Shown piece by piece: positions 1-7,825 of a stretch of DNA of 64,000 nucleotides. Every line of letters begins with the position of its first letter. The first letter of the stretch is position 1. Made by a program: the position numbers and the translations under genes. Origin of the DNA: Leifsonia sp. Leaf336 (GTDB lineage Bacteria; Actinomycetota; Actinomycetes; Actinomycetales; Microbacteriaceae); the NCBI RefSeq assembly GCF_001423695.1, contig NZ_LMOZ01000001.1:310001-374000 (forward strand), in the 5' to 3' direction. Below the pieces are notes generated by a model. The model was not told where the DNA came from. It ran no database searches and worked only from the letters and a program-made list of their open reading frames with translations.

Positions 1-1
1 C

Positions 2-730
2 GAGATCGTCGCCTTCTTCCAGCCGCAGTTCTCCCTCGAGACCGGCGAGGTCGTCGGGGCGGAGGCGCTGAGCCGCTGGATCCATCCGCAGCTGGGTCTG
101 ATCGCGCCTGGCGAGTTCATCCCGATGGCCGAGCGCCTGGGGCTCGTCGGCGGTATCGGGGATGTCATGCTGCGGCTCGGCTGCAACGCCGCCCGCGATT
201 GGCAGAACCAGGGGCACCCGATCGAGGTCGCGGTCAACGTGTCGATCCTCCAGCTTCGGAATTCGACGATCGTGGACACGGTCGCCGGGCTGCTCGGCGA
301 GTTCTCCCTCGCCCCGAGCCTCCTGACGCTCGAAGTGACCGAGACCACTCCGGTGACCGATGTTCCGGAGGCGATCGATATCGTCCACCGCTTGAGCACG
401 CTCGGAGTGAACATCTCGATCGATGACTTCGGCGCCGCGTACGCGTCGCCGGAGCAGGTCATCGCACTCCAGGCGACCGAGTTGAAAGTCGACCAGTCCC
501 TCGTGCAGGAGACCCGCGGCGCCCACGCCGAAGATCTGGCGCGCGCGGTCGCATTCGGCAAAGCACAGGGGATGCGCTTGGTCGCGGAGGGCATCGAGAC
601 GGAGGCGCAGCTGGCGCGAGTCCGCGAGCTTCACTGCGATCGCGGCCAGGGGTATCTGCTGTCGCGTCCGACGACCAAGGCGGATGTGGACAGCCTTCTG
701 GTCGGCGCCGGGCCGCATCCACGCGGATGA
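2..730 (+). CDS. EAL-domain c-di-GMP phosphodiesterase, 5' end cut by window edge
   Basis: The frame is open from base 2, so the protein starts before the window; about 242 residues are visible and all belong to an EAL domain. The catalytic signature is intact in order: EAL itself (GAEALSRW), the NVS loop, the metal-binding Glu in LEVTE, the double Asp in IDDFG, the Lys in LKVD, the Glu in AEGIE and the Gln in GQGYL. By family knowledge this domain hydrolyses c-di-GMP to pGpG. What lies N-terminal (GGDEF, sensor or nothing) cannot be seen. The diguanylate cyclase that follows makes a synthesis/degradation pair likely. Confidence 0.93.
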   Translation, partial: EIVAFFQPQFSLETGEVVGAEALSRWIHPQLGLIAPGEFIPMAERLGLVGGIGDVMLRLGCNAARDWQNQGHPIEVAVNVSILQLRNSTIVDTVAGLLGEFSLAPSLLTLEVTETTPVTDVPEAIDIVHRLSTLGVNISIDDFGAAYASPEQVIALQATELKVDQSLVQETRGAHAEDLARAVAFGKAQGMRLVAEGIETEAQLARVRELHCDRGQGYLLSRPTTKADVDSLLVGAGPHPRG

Positions 731-815
731 GTAGGGCGCGCTGACTTGACGATCGCCTCGGCAACCGTCACTCTCAACACATGCATTTAGACCGGTCACA
801 CATTTGAGGCCCGAC

Positions 816-2153
816 ATGCTCGCCGAAGTCGCGCGCATGCAGCCCTTCCCCCGAGCTCTCATCGACCGATCCCACGTCGTCGTGGATTCCAACATGGCAC
901 TGGAGGTCTGGGCCGGCCGAACCTCCGAATCGCTCGTCGGGATGCCGCTCGCCACTGTGCTCGGCGTCGACCCGGACGAACTGGCCGCGGCACTGGCGAC
1001 AGGCAACCCGGGCGGAATCCGCCTCGCGTCCACCACGCACAGCTACCAGGGGACGCGGAGCTCGGTGGTCATCCGCGCCGTGCGGATCTCCGGGGGACAC
1101 ACGATCGTCGCCTTCGACCCCGAGCTGGCTGCGGTCGGCGAGCGCACCTCAGCGCTCGGCCGACGCGAGAGCGACCGCCTGCAGCTGCTGCTCTCGGCCT
1201 CCGTCGCGTTCGCGAAGACGCAGTCGGAGGAGGAGCTCGGCGAACTGCTTTCCGAGACCGCGCGCCGAGCGTTCAACGCGACCGCATGCAGCGTGCACAC
1301 CGGCGAGCCGGGGAACTACACGCTCGTGGCGGGCGACAACATGCTGGCGAAGGAGTGGCCCAAGGACTCGCAGGGCAAGGCGGTCCCGCTCGGCGGCGTG
1401 GTGACGGTGCAGACGCCCGCCGAGGCCGACATCGTCGCGCCGGGCCTCGGATTGAGCGGTGTCTTCGAGCGGGCGGGGGTCTCCGCGGTCATCGGTGTGC
1501 CGATCATCGAAGACGGCGTGCTGTACGGCGCGTTCGCCTGCTACTTCGATCAGCCCCGAACCTTCGACGATCAGGCCGTGCCGCTGGCCGAGGCGCTGGC
1601 CCAGCTCGCCGGGCAGGTCATGGTGCGGCTGCGCCTGGAGGCGCGGCTGCGCCGCGCGGCGATGCTCGACGAGGTCACGGGTCTGCCCAACCGACGCCTG
1701 TTCGACGAGAACCTTCAGCAGACGGAGCTAGCGCACACCGACCAGGTGGCCGTGCTCTTCGTCGACCTCGACGGGTTCAAGGCCATCAACGACACCCTCG
1801 GGCACGCCGCGGGTGACACCGTGCTCAAGGAGGTGGCCGAGCGCTTGAGCAGCGTCTTCCGGCAGGAGGACATGATCGCTCGCTACGGTGGCGACGAGTT
1901 CATCGCCGCGCTGCAGGTCGGCGGCACGTCGGACGCCCTCGAATTGGCCGACCGGGCCCGGGCGGCCATCGCGCAGGACTTCCCCGGCATCCCCACCGAG
2001 TTGAACATCACCGCGAGCGTCGGAATCGCCATCGCCGACGCGGAGGTCGCCGACCGTTCGATCGACCATCTCATCCGCCTCGCCGACCAGGCCATGTACG
2101 CCGCGAAGCGGGGCGGCGGCGATCAGGCGGTCGTCCACGGAATCGAGCGGTAG
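816..2153 (+). CDS. GAF-GGDEF diguanylate cyclase
   Basis: A 445-residue cytosolic protein with a PAS-like N-terminus (residues about 1-110), a GAF-like sensor (about 125-275) and a C-terminal GGDEF domain. The active-site motif GGDEF is at residues 358-362. An allosteric I-site RQED (349-352) sits exactly five residues before it, so product inhibition by c-di-GMP is expected. Phe-x-Asp-x-Asp-x-Phe (LFVDLDGF) gives the metal and substrate contacts. I chose ATG 816 because GAGG lies seven bases upstream; TTG 804 is in frame but has no obvious ribosome site. No membrane segment is visible. It follows the EAL gene on the same strand. Confidence 0.9.
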   Translation: MLAEVARMQPFPRALIDRSHVVVDSNMALEVWAGRTSESLVGMPLATVLGVDPDELAAALATGNPGGIRLASTTHSYQGTRSSVVIRAVRISGGHTIVAFDPELAAVGERTSALGRRESDRLQLLLSASVAFAKTQSEEELGELLSETARRAFNATACSVHTGEPGNYTLVAGDNMLAKEWPKDSQGKAVPLGGVVTVQTPAEADIVAPGLGLSGVFERAGVSAVIGVPIIEDGVLYGAFACYFDQPRTFDDQAVPLAEALAQLAGQVMVRLRLEARLRRAAMLDEVTGLPNRRLFDENLQQTELAHTDQVAVLFVDLDGFKAINDTLGHAAGDTVLKEVAERLSSVFRQEDMIARYGGDEFIAALQVGGTSDALELADRARAAIAQDFPGIPTELNITASVGIAIADAEVADRSIDHLIRLADQAMYAAKRGGGDQAVVHGIER

Positions 2154-2219
2154 CGGCCGCAGCCGCATCGCATACCGCAGGTTCGCGTCGCGGTCTAGTG
2201 GGCGGCGGCGACGCCGGGA

Positions 2220-3092
2220 ATGTCGGAGAATGTCGAGGTGAACAAACCCGACACCCCGGTTCCGCTTCTTCTCGGGAGGTACCGGCCCCACCGGCTGCTC
2301 GCGCGCGGCGGCTCCTCGATGGTCTTCCGTGCTCGCGACGAGAACCTGGGTCGCGACGTCGCGGTCAAGCTGTTCTCCTCGGGAAGCCGGAACGATCTCG
2401 CGCGGTTCCGGGCGGAGGTGGGCGTGCTCGCCGGCCTCCGCCATCACGGCGTCGTGTCGATCCTCGATGCGGGCGTCGATGACTCGTCGCCCAAAGACCC
2501 TCGCCCCTTCCTGGTCATCGAGCTGGTCGAAGGCGACACGCTCCGCGCGGTGCTGAACTCGGGTCAGCTGACCACGCGGCAGATCGGTGAGGTCGCGTTC
2601 GAGATCGCGGAGGCGCTCGAGTACGTCCACGCGCGTCGCGTGATCCATCGCGACGTGACACCGACGAACATCATGGTCGTCGATTACGGCACCCGGTTCT
2701 CTCGCCCGCGGGCGAGGCTGACGGACTTCGGGATCGCCATCCACGCGACGCGCCCTCAGGAGCTCGCGGAGGCGACGTTCGGAACCGCCGCCTACCTGAG
2801 CCCAGAGCAGGTGCGCAGCGAGACGCTGACGCCGGCCTCGGACATCTACTCGCTCGGCCTCGTCCTGCTGGAGTGCTTCACGAGGACGGTCGCCTTTCCG
2901 GGGACGCCCGTGGAGTCGGCGCTCGCCCGGCTGGACCGCGATCCGGAGACGCCCGACACCATCCCCGATCGCTGGCGCGCGCTCATCCAAGCGATGACGC
3001 ACTCCGAGCCGTCGCTGAGGCCGTCCGCAGCGGACGTCGCGACCGCGGCGCGAGGGGCCCTGCGTGCGGCCCGGGAACGCGAGCCCGCGTGA
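2220..3092 (+). CDS. Soluble serine/threonine protein kinase with atypical loops
   Basis: A 290-residue kinase domain with almost nothing else: no transmembrane helix and no PASTA repeats, unlike PknB. Visible landmarks: Gly-rich loop GGSSMV (30-35) with the last Gly replaced by Ser; VAVK lysine at residue 50; catalytic loop HRDVTPTN (143-150), where the Lys usual in Ser/Thr kinases (HRDLKPEN) is Thr; DFG (169-171); and SPE in place of APE. ATP and Mg contacts are otherwise present, so it is probably active. It stands in front of the small-protein set starting at 3187, but no substrate can be named. The ATG start has only a weak ribosome site. Confidence 0.88.
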   Translation: MSENVEVNKPDTPVPLLLGRYRPHRLLARGGSSMVFRARDENLGRDVAVKLFSSGSRNDLARFRAEVGVLAGLRHHGVVSILDAGVDDSSPKDPRPFLVIELVEGDTLRAVLNSGQLTTRQIGEVAFEIAEALEYVHARRVIHRDVTPTNIMVVDYGTRFSRPRARLTDFGIAIHATRPQELAEATFGTAAYLSPEQVRSETLTPASDIYSLGLVLLECFTRTVAFPGTPVESALARLDRDPETPDTIPDRWRALIQAMTHSEPSLRPSAADVATAARGALRAAREREPA

Positions 3093-3186
3093 GCGCGTGC
3101 GTCGCCCGATCGGCGGCTCGGGCAGCATATGATCGTCAGGCCGACGCGACTCCGCGCGGCGCACGCCCTCGGAAGGAGAGCACCGG

Positions 3187-3489
3187 TTGGGCACTCTGAT
3201 CTACGGGTCCGGCGCGAAGATCGACATCGACGACCGCTTGCTGGCCCACCTTCAGCTGGTCATCACGTCGAAGCTGCGGCGGAACGAGCAGTTCCTCTTC
3301 GAATGGGACCACGACGAGGCCTACTCGCGCGGCCGGACCGCGATCTGGATCAACCCGTCCGTCCCGGTGCACTTCCAGTACGTGGGCAGCCGCCGGCCCG
3401 CGCTGAACCGCGCCTGGACGGAGGCGCTGATGGACGCCGCCAACAGCGTCGGCGGCCTCCGCGCGATCCCCGAGCCCGTGGCGCGCTGA
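3187..3489 (+). CDS. DUF7882-type small protein, copy 1
   Basis: A 100-residue protein beginning MGTLIYGSG. The pattern of IDDRLLAHLQLVI, then KLRRNEQFLFEW, an Ile-Trp-Ile-Asn-Pro strand and a C-terminal ALMDAANSVGGL helix is one I associate with the DUF7882 family found widely in Microbacteriaceae (often mislabelled ATP-dependent DNA ligase). No catalytic residues are known. It starts at TTG 3187, supported by GGAAGGAGAG ending eight bases upstream. It is followed without a gap by a paralogue (stop and start overlap as TGATG), so the two are probably co-translated. Function unknown. Confidence 0.8.
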   Translation: MGTLIYGSGAKIDIDDRLLAHLQLVITSKLRRNEQFLFEWDHDEAYSRGRTAIWINPSVPVHFQYVGSRRPALNRAWTEALMDAANSVGGLRAIPEPVAR

Positions 3490-3845
3490 TGGGGACGCTC
3501 TTCTACGGCGACGATCTGTCGTCGGTGGAGTTCGACGATCGCCTGCTCGCGCACCTGCAGCTGGCGATCGTCACGAAGCTGCGGCGGAACGAGAGCTTCG
3601 TGTTCTCGTGGGACATCCCTGTCGCGGGCGGAAGCGGCTCGAACTCGGTCTGGATCTCGCCGACCGTCGGCCTCCGCTTCACCTACCCGACGCATACCCG
3701 CGAGTCGATCAATCGCGCGTGGGTGGAGGCGCTCGTCCGCACGGCGAACAGCGTCTCGGGCCTCCGTGTCGTCGACGAACCCGACGCCGGGGCAGAGGCG
3801 CAGGCGCAGGCCCAGGACAAGACCGACAGAACGGATGAACAGTGA
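3489..3845 (+). CDS. DUF7882-type small protein, copy 2
   Basis: A 118-residue paralogue of the preceding gene. It shares MGTL-YG at the start, FDDRLLAHLQLAIVTKLRRNE, the VWISPTVGLRF strand and the C-terminal LVRTANSVSGLR helix. It adds an acidic/Gln tail (AQAQAQDKTDRTDEQ) absent from copy 1. The ATG overlaps the upstream stop by one base, which decides the start; the in-frame extension upstream is antisense-like and has no ribosome site. The next gene begins inside its stop codon. The tandem arrangement suggests duplication followed by divergence of the loop after the first helix. Confidence 0.82.
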   Translation: MGTLFYGDDLSSVEFDDRLLAHLQLAIVTKLRRNESFVFSWDIPVAGGSGSNSVWISPTVGLRFTYPTHTRESINRAWVEALVRTANSVSGLRVVDEPDAGAEAQAQAQDKTDRTDEQ

Positions 3846-4111
3846 TCGTCAACAGGCTTACCGTGGACGGCAAGGACTACTTCCTGCCGGGTTCAGTGAC
3901 GGAGCTGCGCGAGAAGATCAAGGCCGCGATCCAGGCGGGTGGGGACTACGTGAACATCCCGCCGCTGCACTCCGGCCCCGGGATCGACATCCTGTTCTCG
4001 CCGGGCATGCCCGTGGTGTGGAGTCAGATCGACGTGGGAGGCGACCCGGACGCGGAGGCGGACGAAGTGTCCCAGTCGAGCATCGACGACGACACGTTCG
4101 ACGGGCTTTGA
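3842..4111 (+). CDS. Small acidic-tailed protein of unknown function
   Basis: An 89-residue protein starting at GTG 3842, overlapping the previous stop as GTGA, so it belongs to the same transcript as the two DUF7882 genes. The visible plan is strand (NRLTVDGKDYFLP), helix (VTELREKIKAAIQAG), strand-turn (YVNIPPLHSGPGIDILFSP) and an acidic tail ending DDDTFDGL. The same plan and a similar ending (DGDFDDL) occur in the convergent gene at 4147-4392, and a looser version at 12318-12530. I do not recognise a named family; the shared fold and tail suggest a small lineage-specific family. Confidence 0.75.
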   Translation: MIVNRLTVDGKDYFLPGSVTELREKIKAAIQAGGDYVNIPPLHSGPGIDILFSPGMPVVWSQIDVGGDPDAEADEVSQSSIDDDTFDGL

Positions 4112-4146
4112 GCTGCTGAAACGCGCTCGCGCCTGACGCCTCCTCG

Positions 4147-4392
4147 TCAGAGATCGTCGAAGTCGCCGTCGGAGGTCACGTCGTCGGGCTCAGGCTCGAA
4201 TGGTTCATCGGGTACCTGCTCGGCGTAGATCCGGCTGGCCTCACTGACGAAGACCTCGGTCGCGCCGACTGCGGTCAGCAGCACTACGAAGCCCCCACCG
4301 GTTCGAGCGGCGCCGACGATCTGCTGCCGAGTCCGCTCCCAGCGGATGGCCGGGGCGTAGACACGGCCGTCGATGTGGATCACGATGCGCAC
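4147..4392 (-). CDS. Small acidic-tailed protein, convergent relative of 3842-4111
   Basis: An 81-residue protein: strand MRIVIHIDGRVYAPA, helix WERTRQQIVGAARTG, strand GGFVVLLTAVGATEVFVSE, and an acidic tail ending SDGDFDDL. The layout and ending resemble the gene at 3842-4111 on the opposite strand, although plain identity is low. The GTG start has GGGGGAGG about ten bases upstream. The two genes converge with only 35 bp between stops and no convincing terminator. Function unknown; confidence that it is coding comes from the conserved plan and the ribosome site. Confidence 0.65.
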   Translation of the reverse strand: MRIVIHIDGRVYAPAIRWERTRQQIVGAARTGGGFVVLLTAVGATEVFVSEASRIYAEQVPDEPFEPEPDDVTSDGDFDDL

Positions 4393-4581
4393 GTCGCCTG
4401 CCTCCCCCCGTGTTGTCAGGCACAGTACGCGCCATCGAGGAGCAGTCGGCAGGAAGTCGGGACGACGGCGACCGGTGCATCGGGATCCGATGCGAGACCT
4501 CGCCGTCGCCCCTGCTGGGAATTGCAGTTCACCGGCCCACGTCAGAGTGGGTACGATCTGCCTTCCAGCGGTTCAGAACAC

Positions 4582-4743
4582 TCAGGACGAATCCTCGTCG
4601 GTCGGGTCCGACAGGTAAGCGTCGTGAGCCTTCTGAATTCGGTCGGGGTCGTCCCGGCGAGATGTTCGCAGCGATTGCCAGGCCCTCTCGACGCGGAGCT
4701 CGGTCCGCTCGGGAGACTCTTCGGGAAACAAACTATCCGACAT
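4582..4743 (-). CDS. Small charged protein, 53 residues
   Basis: An ATG frame of 53 residues beginning MSDSLFPEESPERTELRVERAW and ending in a run of acidic residues (DPTDEDSS). It has GAGAGGGG seven bases before the start, an amphipathic helical middle (RVERAWQSLRTSRRDDPDRIQKAHDAY) and codon third positions rich in G or C. I do not recognise it. Hydrophilic composition and an Arg/Glu-rich helix would suit a binding or regulatory peptide, but that is guesswork. It lies between the 4147 gene and the 4938 gene and is transcribed away from the latter. Confidence 0.55.
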   Translation of the reverse strand: MSDSLFPEESPERTELRVERAWQSLRTSRRDDPDRIQKAHDAYLSDPTDEDSS

Positions 4744-4897
4744 GACGTGCCCCTCTCTGACCGATTCGCGTCGATCAGTAGCGAGGAGCCCCGGAATCGA
4801 GCATCGACCGGCAGAAACGCGTCTCGGAGGAGCCCGCTGTTTCGAGCGTACGCCTGCCGAGGGTCGTCGGCTACGTTCGCTCGACGATTCACCGGCA

Positions 4898-4937
4898 ACC
4901 TGGATGCACGCACAAGTTCAGCGCGTAACGTCCGATC
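4898..4937 (+). promoter_or_regulatory. Leaderless promoter with CACGCACA element
   Basis: The -10 box TAACGT (4926-4931) is followed by six bases and then the ATG at 4938, the spacing of a leaderless transcript. Upstream, 4898-4917 reads ACCTGGATGCACGCACAAGT. This matches the element before gene 12058 at 13 to 14 of 20 positions, in exactly the same register to the -10 box. The bases between the -10 and the ATG (CCGATC) are identical in both promoters. Confidence 0.6.
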
Positions 4938-5468
4938 ATGAACACACATCGCAACGCCGGGCGGGATGAGCTGCGTGTCGGGGCCATTCTCGCGGATGCA
5001 TTGCCGAGCGAATTGCTGACGGCGGATGCCCCCGATCGGTACACCGTGCTAGCGGTGTTCAATCGCCGTCCGAGCCGAGCGGAAATCGACGAGATACAGG
5101 ACAACACCACCAGATCGACGCTGACCGACTCGGGACATCCGACGGTCGAACTGCGCGTCTCCGACCGGCGTCTGGAGATAGCGAACACGAACCTCGAGGA
5201 GCTGGCCGGCGGCCTGGCGTCGGTGATCGCAGCACGACTGTACGCGATCAGCGTGAGCTCCGCGGCTGCCCGCGAACGCTCGGAGGCCGAGCCGCCGACG
5301 AAGACTCACCGCGAGACCGACCGTGCTGCGCTGATCGCCTTGGCGGCAGCGGCGGTCACCTTCACCGCATCCTCTTCAGGCGGCTCGCCCGGGCCTGTCC
5401 TGCACGCGGATGGGTCGTCGGACCCGACGTGGTTCGACGTCCGCAACGACCACCCGGCCGACCCGTAG
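4938..5468 (+). CDS. Conserved protein of unknown function, paralogue of gene at 11525-12058
   Basis: A 176-residue soluble protein. The first ~135 residues are highly similar by eye to the product of 11525-12058: VGAILxDALPSxLLTxxAPxRYTV, RRPSRAEID, VELRVSDRRLE and ANTNLEEL are shared almost unchanged. The centre is predicted alpha/beta; the segment AALIALAAAAVTF near residue 145 is hydrophobic but short for a membrane helix. The C-termini differ completely. I know no domain name for it. The conserved promoter (see 4898-4937) suggests the two copies answer to the same signal. The start is fixed by the leaderless promoter and by the matching start of the paralogue. Confidence 0.78.
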   Translation: MNTHRNAGRDELRVGAILADALPSELLTADAPDRYTVLAVFNRRPSRAEIDEIQDNTTRSTLTDSGHPTVELRVSDRRLEIANTNLEELAGGLASVIAARLYAISVSSAAARERSEAEPPTKTHRETDRAALIALAAAAVTFTASSSGGSPGPVLHADGSSDPTWFDVRNDHPADP

Positions 5469-5652
5469 ACGGGCCGAAAGGACATCGTCGACATCCTGAG
5501 CCCGGATGGCGGAGTACCCGAAACACCGCGATCCGGGCCAGGCCGGAAGGCGGTGCGCACACTCAGGGGTACCACCTAGGTCTAGGGCGATCACTTGAAT
5601 TGTCCCACTCGAGACTCCGGCGGGCAATGGTGGTCACGGCGCCGCGCGCCGC

Positions 5653-5820
5653 TCAGACGGACTTCTTCCGGTTGGCGTTGCGGCGGACGATCCCGAAGAT
5701 CAGGGTGCCGACGAACAGGATGATGCCGATGATGGCCAGCCAGAGCAGACCTTGGATGGCGAACCCGACGACGGCCAGGATCGCCCACACGACGAGGAGG
5801 ATCACGATTACTGTCAACAT
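5653..5820 (-). CDS. Small membrane protein, 55 residues
   Basis: An ATG frame of 55 residues with two hydrophobic helices: about residues 2-21 (LTVIVILLVVWAILAVVGF) and 26-45 (LLWLAIIGIILFVGTLIFGI). A basic tail RRNANRKKSV follows, predicting a hairpin with both ends cytoplasmic. Similar two-helix proteins are common near stress genes in actinobacteria, but I cannot assign a family. A -10-like TACCGT lies seven bases before the ATG, so the message is probably leaderless. It is divergent from the fatty-acid desaturase at 5915. Confidence 0.75.
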   Translation of the reverse strand: MLTVIVILLVVWAILAVVGFAIQGLLWLAIIGIILFVGTLIFGIVRRNANRKKSV

Positions 5821-5914
5821 GCCGCTGACGGTACTCGCGAATCCCGGACGCGCGTACGCTGAGTAGCACAGGCGGCCCGGACCCCGACGTCATCCAGCGC
5901 GAAGGGGTGTGGCC

Positions 5915-7060
5915 ATGTCCGAGGTCTCTGCGAGTCGGCCGAAGCCGCCGGCATCGGGCGGCGAGTACACCGCACTCGCCGCGATCATCCGCGACTCGGG
6001 TCTGCTTCGGCGCCGATACGGCTACTACTGGACCAAGCTCGCGCTGGTTCCGGCGCTCACCGCGGCGATGGTGGTCGTGTTCGTGGTCATCGGCGACACC
6101 TGGTGGCAGATGTTCACAGCGGTCCTGTTCGCCTTCCTCTTCACTCAGATCGCGTTCCTCGGCCACGACGCCGCGCACCGGCAGATCTTCCGCTCCGGTC
6201 GCTGGAACGACTGGGTGAGCCTGGTGGTCGGGGACCTCTTCGTCGGGATGAGCTACGGCTGGTGGCAGCACAAGCACACGCGCCACCACGCCAACCCGAA
6301 TCAGGAGGGCGCTGATCCCGACATCGAGCTGCCGGTGATCGCGTTCACCCCGCGGCAGGCGGCCCAGCGGCCTCCCGGCGTTCGCTGGCTGATCGGTCAC
6401 CAGGGCTGGTTCTTCTTTCCGATCCTGCTGCTGGAAGGGGTCTCGCTGCACGCTTCGAGCGTGCGGAGGGTGCTCGCGCGCGAGCCGGTCAAGCGGCGGC
6501 CCGTGGAGATCGCGTTCCTCGCCATCCGTGTCCTGGGCTATCTCGGGCTGGTGTTCTGGGTGCTTTCGCCGGGCAAGGCGGCCGCGTTCCTCGCCGTGCA
6601 GTTGGGACTCTTCGGCTTCTACATGGGGGTCTCGTTCGCCCCGAACCACAAGGGGATGCCGCTCGTGCCGCACGGAGTCAAGCTCGACTTCCTGCGCCGG
6701 CAGGTGCTGATGAGCCGGAACATCCGCGGCAGCCGTGCGCTCGACTTTCTGATGGGCGGCCTCAATTACCAGATCGAGCATCATCTGTTCCCCTCGATGC
6801 CCCGGCCGCACCTGCGACGCGCAGCCCCGGCGATCCGGGCGTTCTGCGAGGAGAACGGCGTGCACTACACCGAAACCGGTCTGTTCCGCTCCTACGCGAT
6901 CGTGACCCGCCACATCAACCGGGTCGGTCTCGGCGAGAGGGATCCGTTCGCCTGCCCGCTGCTCGAGATCCGCCAGGCGCCCGGGCTCGACGTCGGCGGG
7001 CTGCCTCCCGCCGTCGCGGGTGTCACGACCGCACCCCCCGGACCTGGACTTCCCGGATGA
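5915..7060 (+). CDS. Membrane fatty-acid desaturase (FADS type)
   Basis: A 381-residue integral membrane di-iron desaturase. The three histidine boxes are present: HDAAH (84-88), HKHTRHH (119-125) and QIEHH (286-290). The Gln in the third box is typical of front-end or DesA3-like acyl desaturases. Hydrophobic pairs lie near 45-80, 155-180 and 200-235. It would introduce a double bond into acyl chains using O2 and reduced ferredoxin or a flavoprotein; no electron donor is encoded next to it. ATG 5915 is chosen over GTG 5909 because GAAGGGG lies seven bases upstream. A role in cold or membrane-fluidity adaptation is inferred. Confidence 0.9.
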   Translation: MSEVSASRPKPPASGGEYTALAAIIRDSGLLRRRYGYYWTKLALVPALTAAMVVVFVVIGDTWWQMFTAVLFAFLFTQIAFLGHDAAHRQIFRSGRWNDWVSLVVGDLFVGMSYGWWQHKHTRHHANPNQEGADPDIELPVIAFTPRQAAQRPPGVRWLIGHQGWFFFPILLLEGVSLHASSVRRVLAREPVKRRPVEIAFLAIRVLGYLGLVFWVLSPGKAAAFLAVQLGLFGFYMGVSFAPNHKGMPLVPHGVKLDFLRRQVLMSRNIRGSRALDFLMGGLNYQIEHHLFPSMPRPHLRRAAPAIRAFCEENGVHYTETGLFRSYAIVTRHINRVGLGERDPFACPLLEIRQAPGLDVGGLPPAVAGVTTAPPGPGLPG

Positions 7061-7130
7061 GGACGAGCATCCTGGTGAATGAGTTCCGTCGTCACTGACC
7101 ACAGGGCGTGCGGGGACTGGAGCGTGAGCG

Positions 7131-7817
7131 ATGCCCGGTGAAGACGGGAGGCCGGCGGGGGCTGGCGCAGCCGAAGAGATGGCACGCCGCTTCGTCCGCT
7201 CGTTTCCGGTGACCGGGGCCGCGGTGTCGACTCTGGGCGACTTGCTGGGTGTCCAGACCGTGGCGGCCACCGACCGGCTCGCCGCACGCGTCGACGAGAT
7301 ACAGTTCGACCTCGGTGAAGGCCCGTGCTGGGAAGCTGTGCGGTCCCGCCGGCCTGTTCTCCTGCCCGATCTGCGCCGCGATGGCGGCGGCGCGTGGCCC
7401 GCCTTCGCCGAGGCCGTATGGTCGGAAGGCATCCGTGCGTTGTTCGCGTTTCCGCTGCTCGTCGGGCCTCTCGAGATCGGCGCGGTCGATCTCTACTCGC
7501 GTCGGCCGCTCACACTCGAGCCCGGTCAAACGCAGAAGGCGGCGGACTTTGCCGACGCGACCGCGCGTCAGGTCCTGCAAGCCGCCCTCCAGACTGCGAG
7601 CGCAGGCGGCGACGATTACGCGGAAGACAATCGGCCCTACTCTCGGAAGATCATCCATCAGGCGACAGGGATGGTTCTGGCCCAGTTGGGCATCAGCGCG
7701 GACGATGCACGCTTGGTCATCCAGGCTCATGCGTTCGCGAGCGACCGATCGATGATGGAGGTCGCCCGCGACGTGCTCGATCGCCGCATCGACTTCTCTG
7801 CGCCCGAGACACGGTAG
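7131..7817 (+). CDS. GAF-ANTAR RNA-binding regulator 1
   Basis: A 228-residue cytosolic protein with a GAF sensor (about 20-155) and a C-terminal ANTAR domain (about 165-225: a three-helix bundle starting RKIIHQATGMVLAQ, with the expected Ala and aromatic pattern). ANTAR proteins bind paired hexaloop hairpins in nascent RNA and prevent termination. The GAF domain here (LGEGPCWEA) belongs to the type usually fused to ANTAR in actinobacteria; its ligand is unknown. The next gene, eight bases downstream, has the same architecture, so they probably form an operon of two regulators. Confidence 0.88.
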   Translation: MPGEDGRPAGAGAAEEMARRFVRSFPVTGAAVSTLGDLLGVQTVAATDRLAARVDEIQFDLGEGPCWEAVRSRRPVLLPDLRRDGGGAWPAFAEAVWSEGIRALFAFPLLVGPLEIGAVDLYSRRPLTLEPGQTQKAADFADATARQVLQAALQTASAGGDDYAEDNRPYSRKIIHQATGMVLAQLGISADDARLVIQAHAFASDRSMMEVARDVLDRRIDFSAPETR

Positions 7818-7825
7818 GAGTCGAC

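Noticed and set aside
4375-4941. Overlapping open frames on both strands between 4.4 and 4.9 kb
   Set aside because: Only the 53-residue frame at 4582-4743 has a ribosome site and coding-like composition; the longer frames are Arg/Ser-rich without either.
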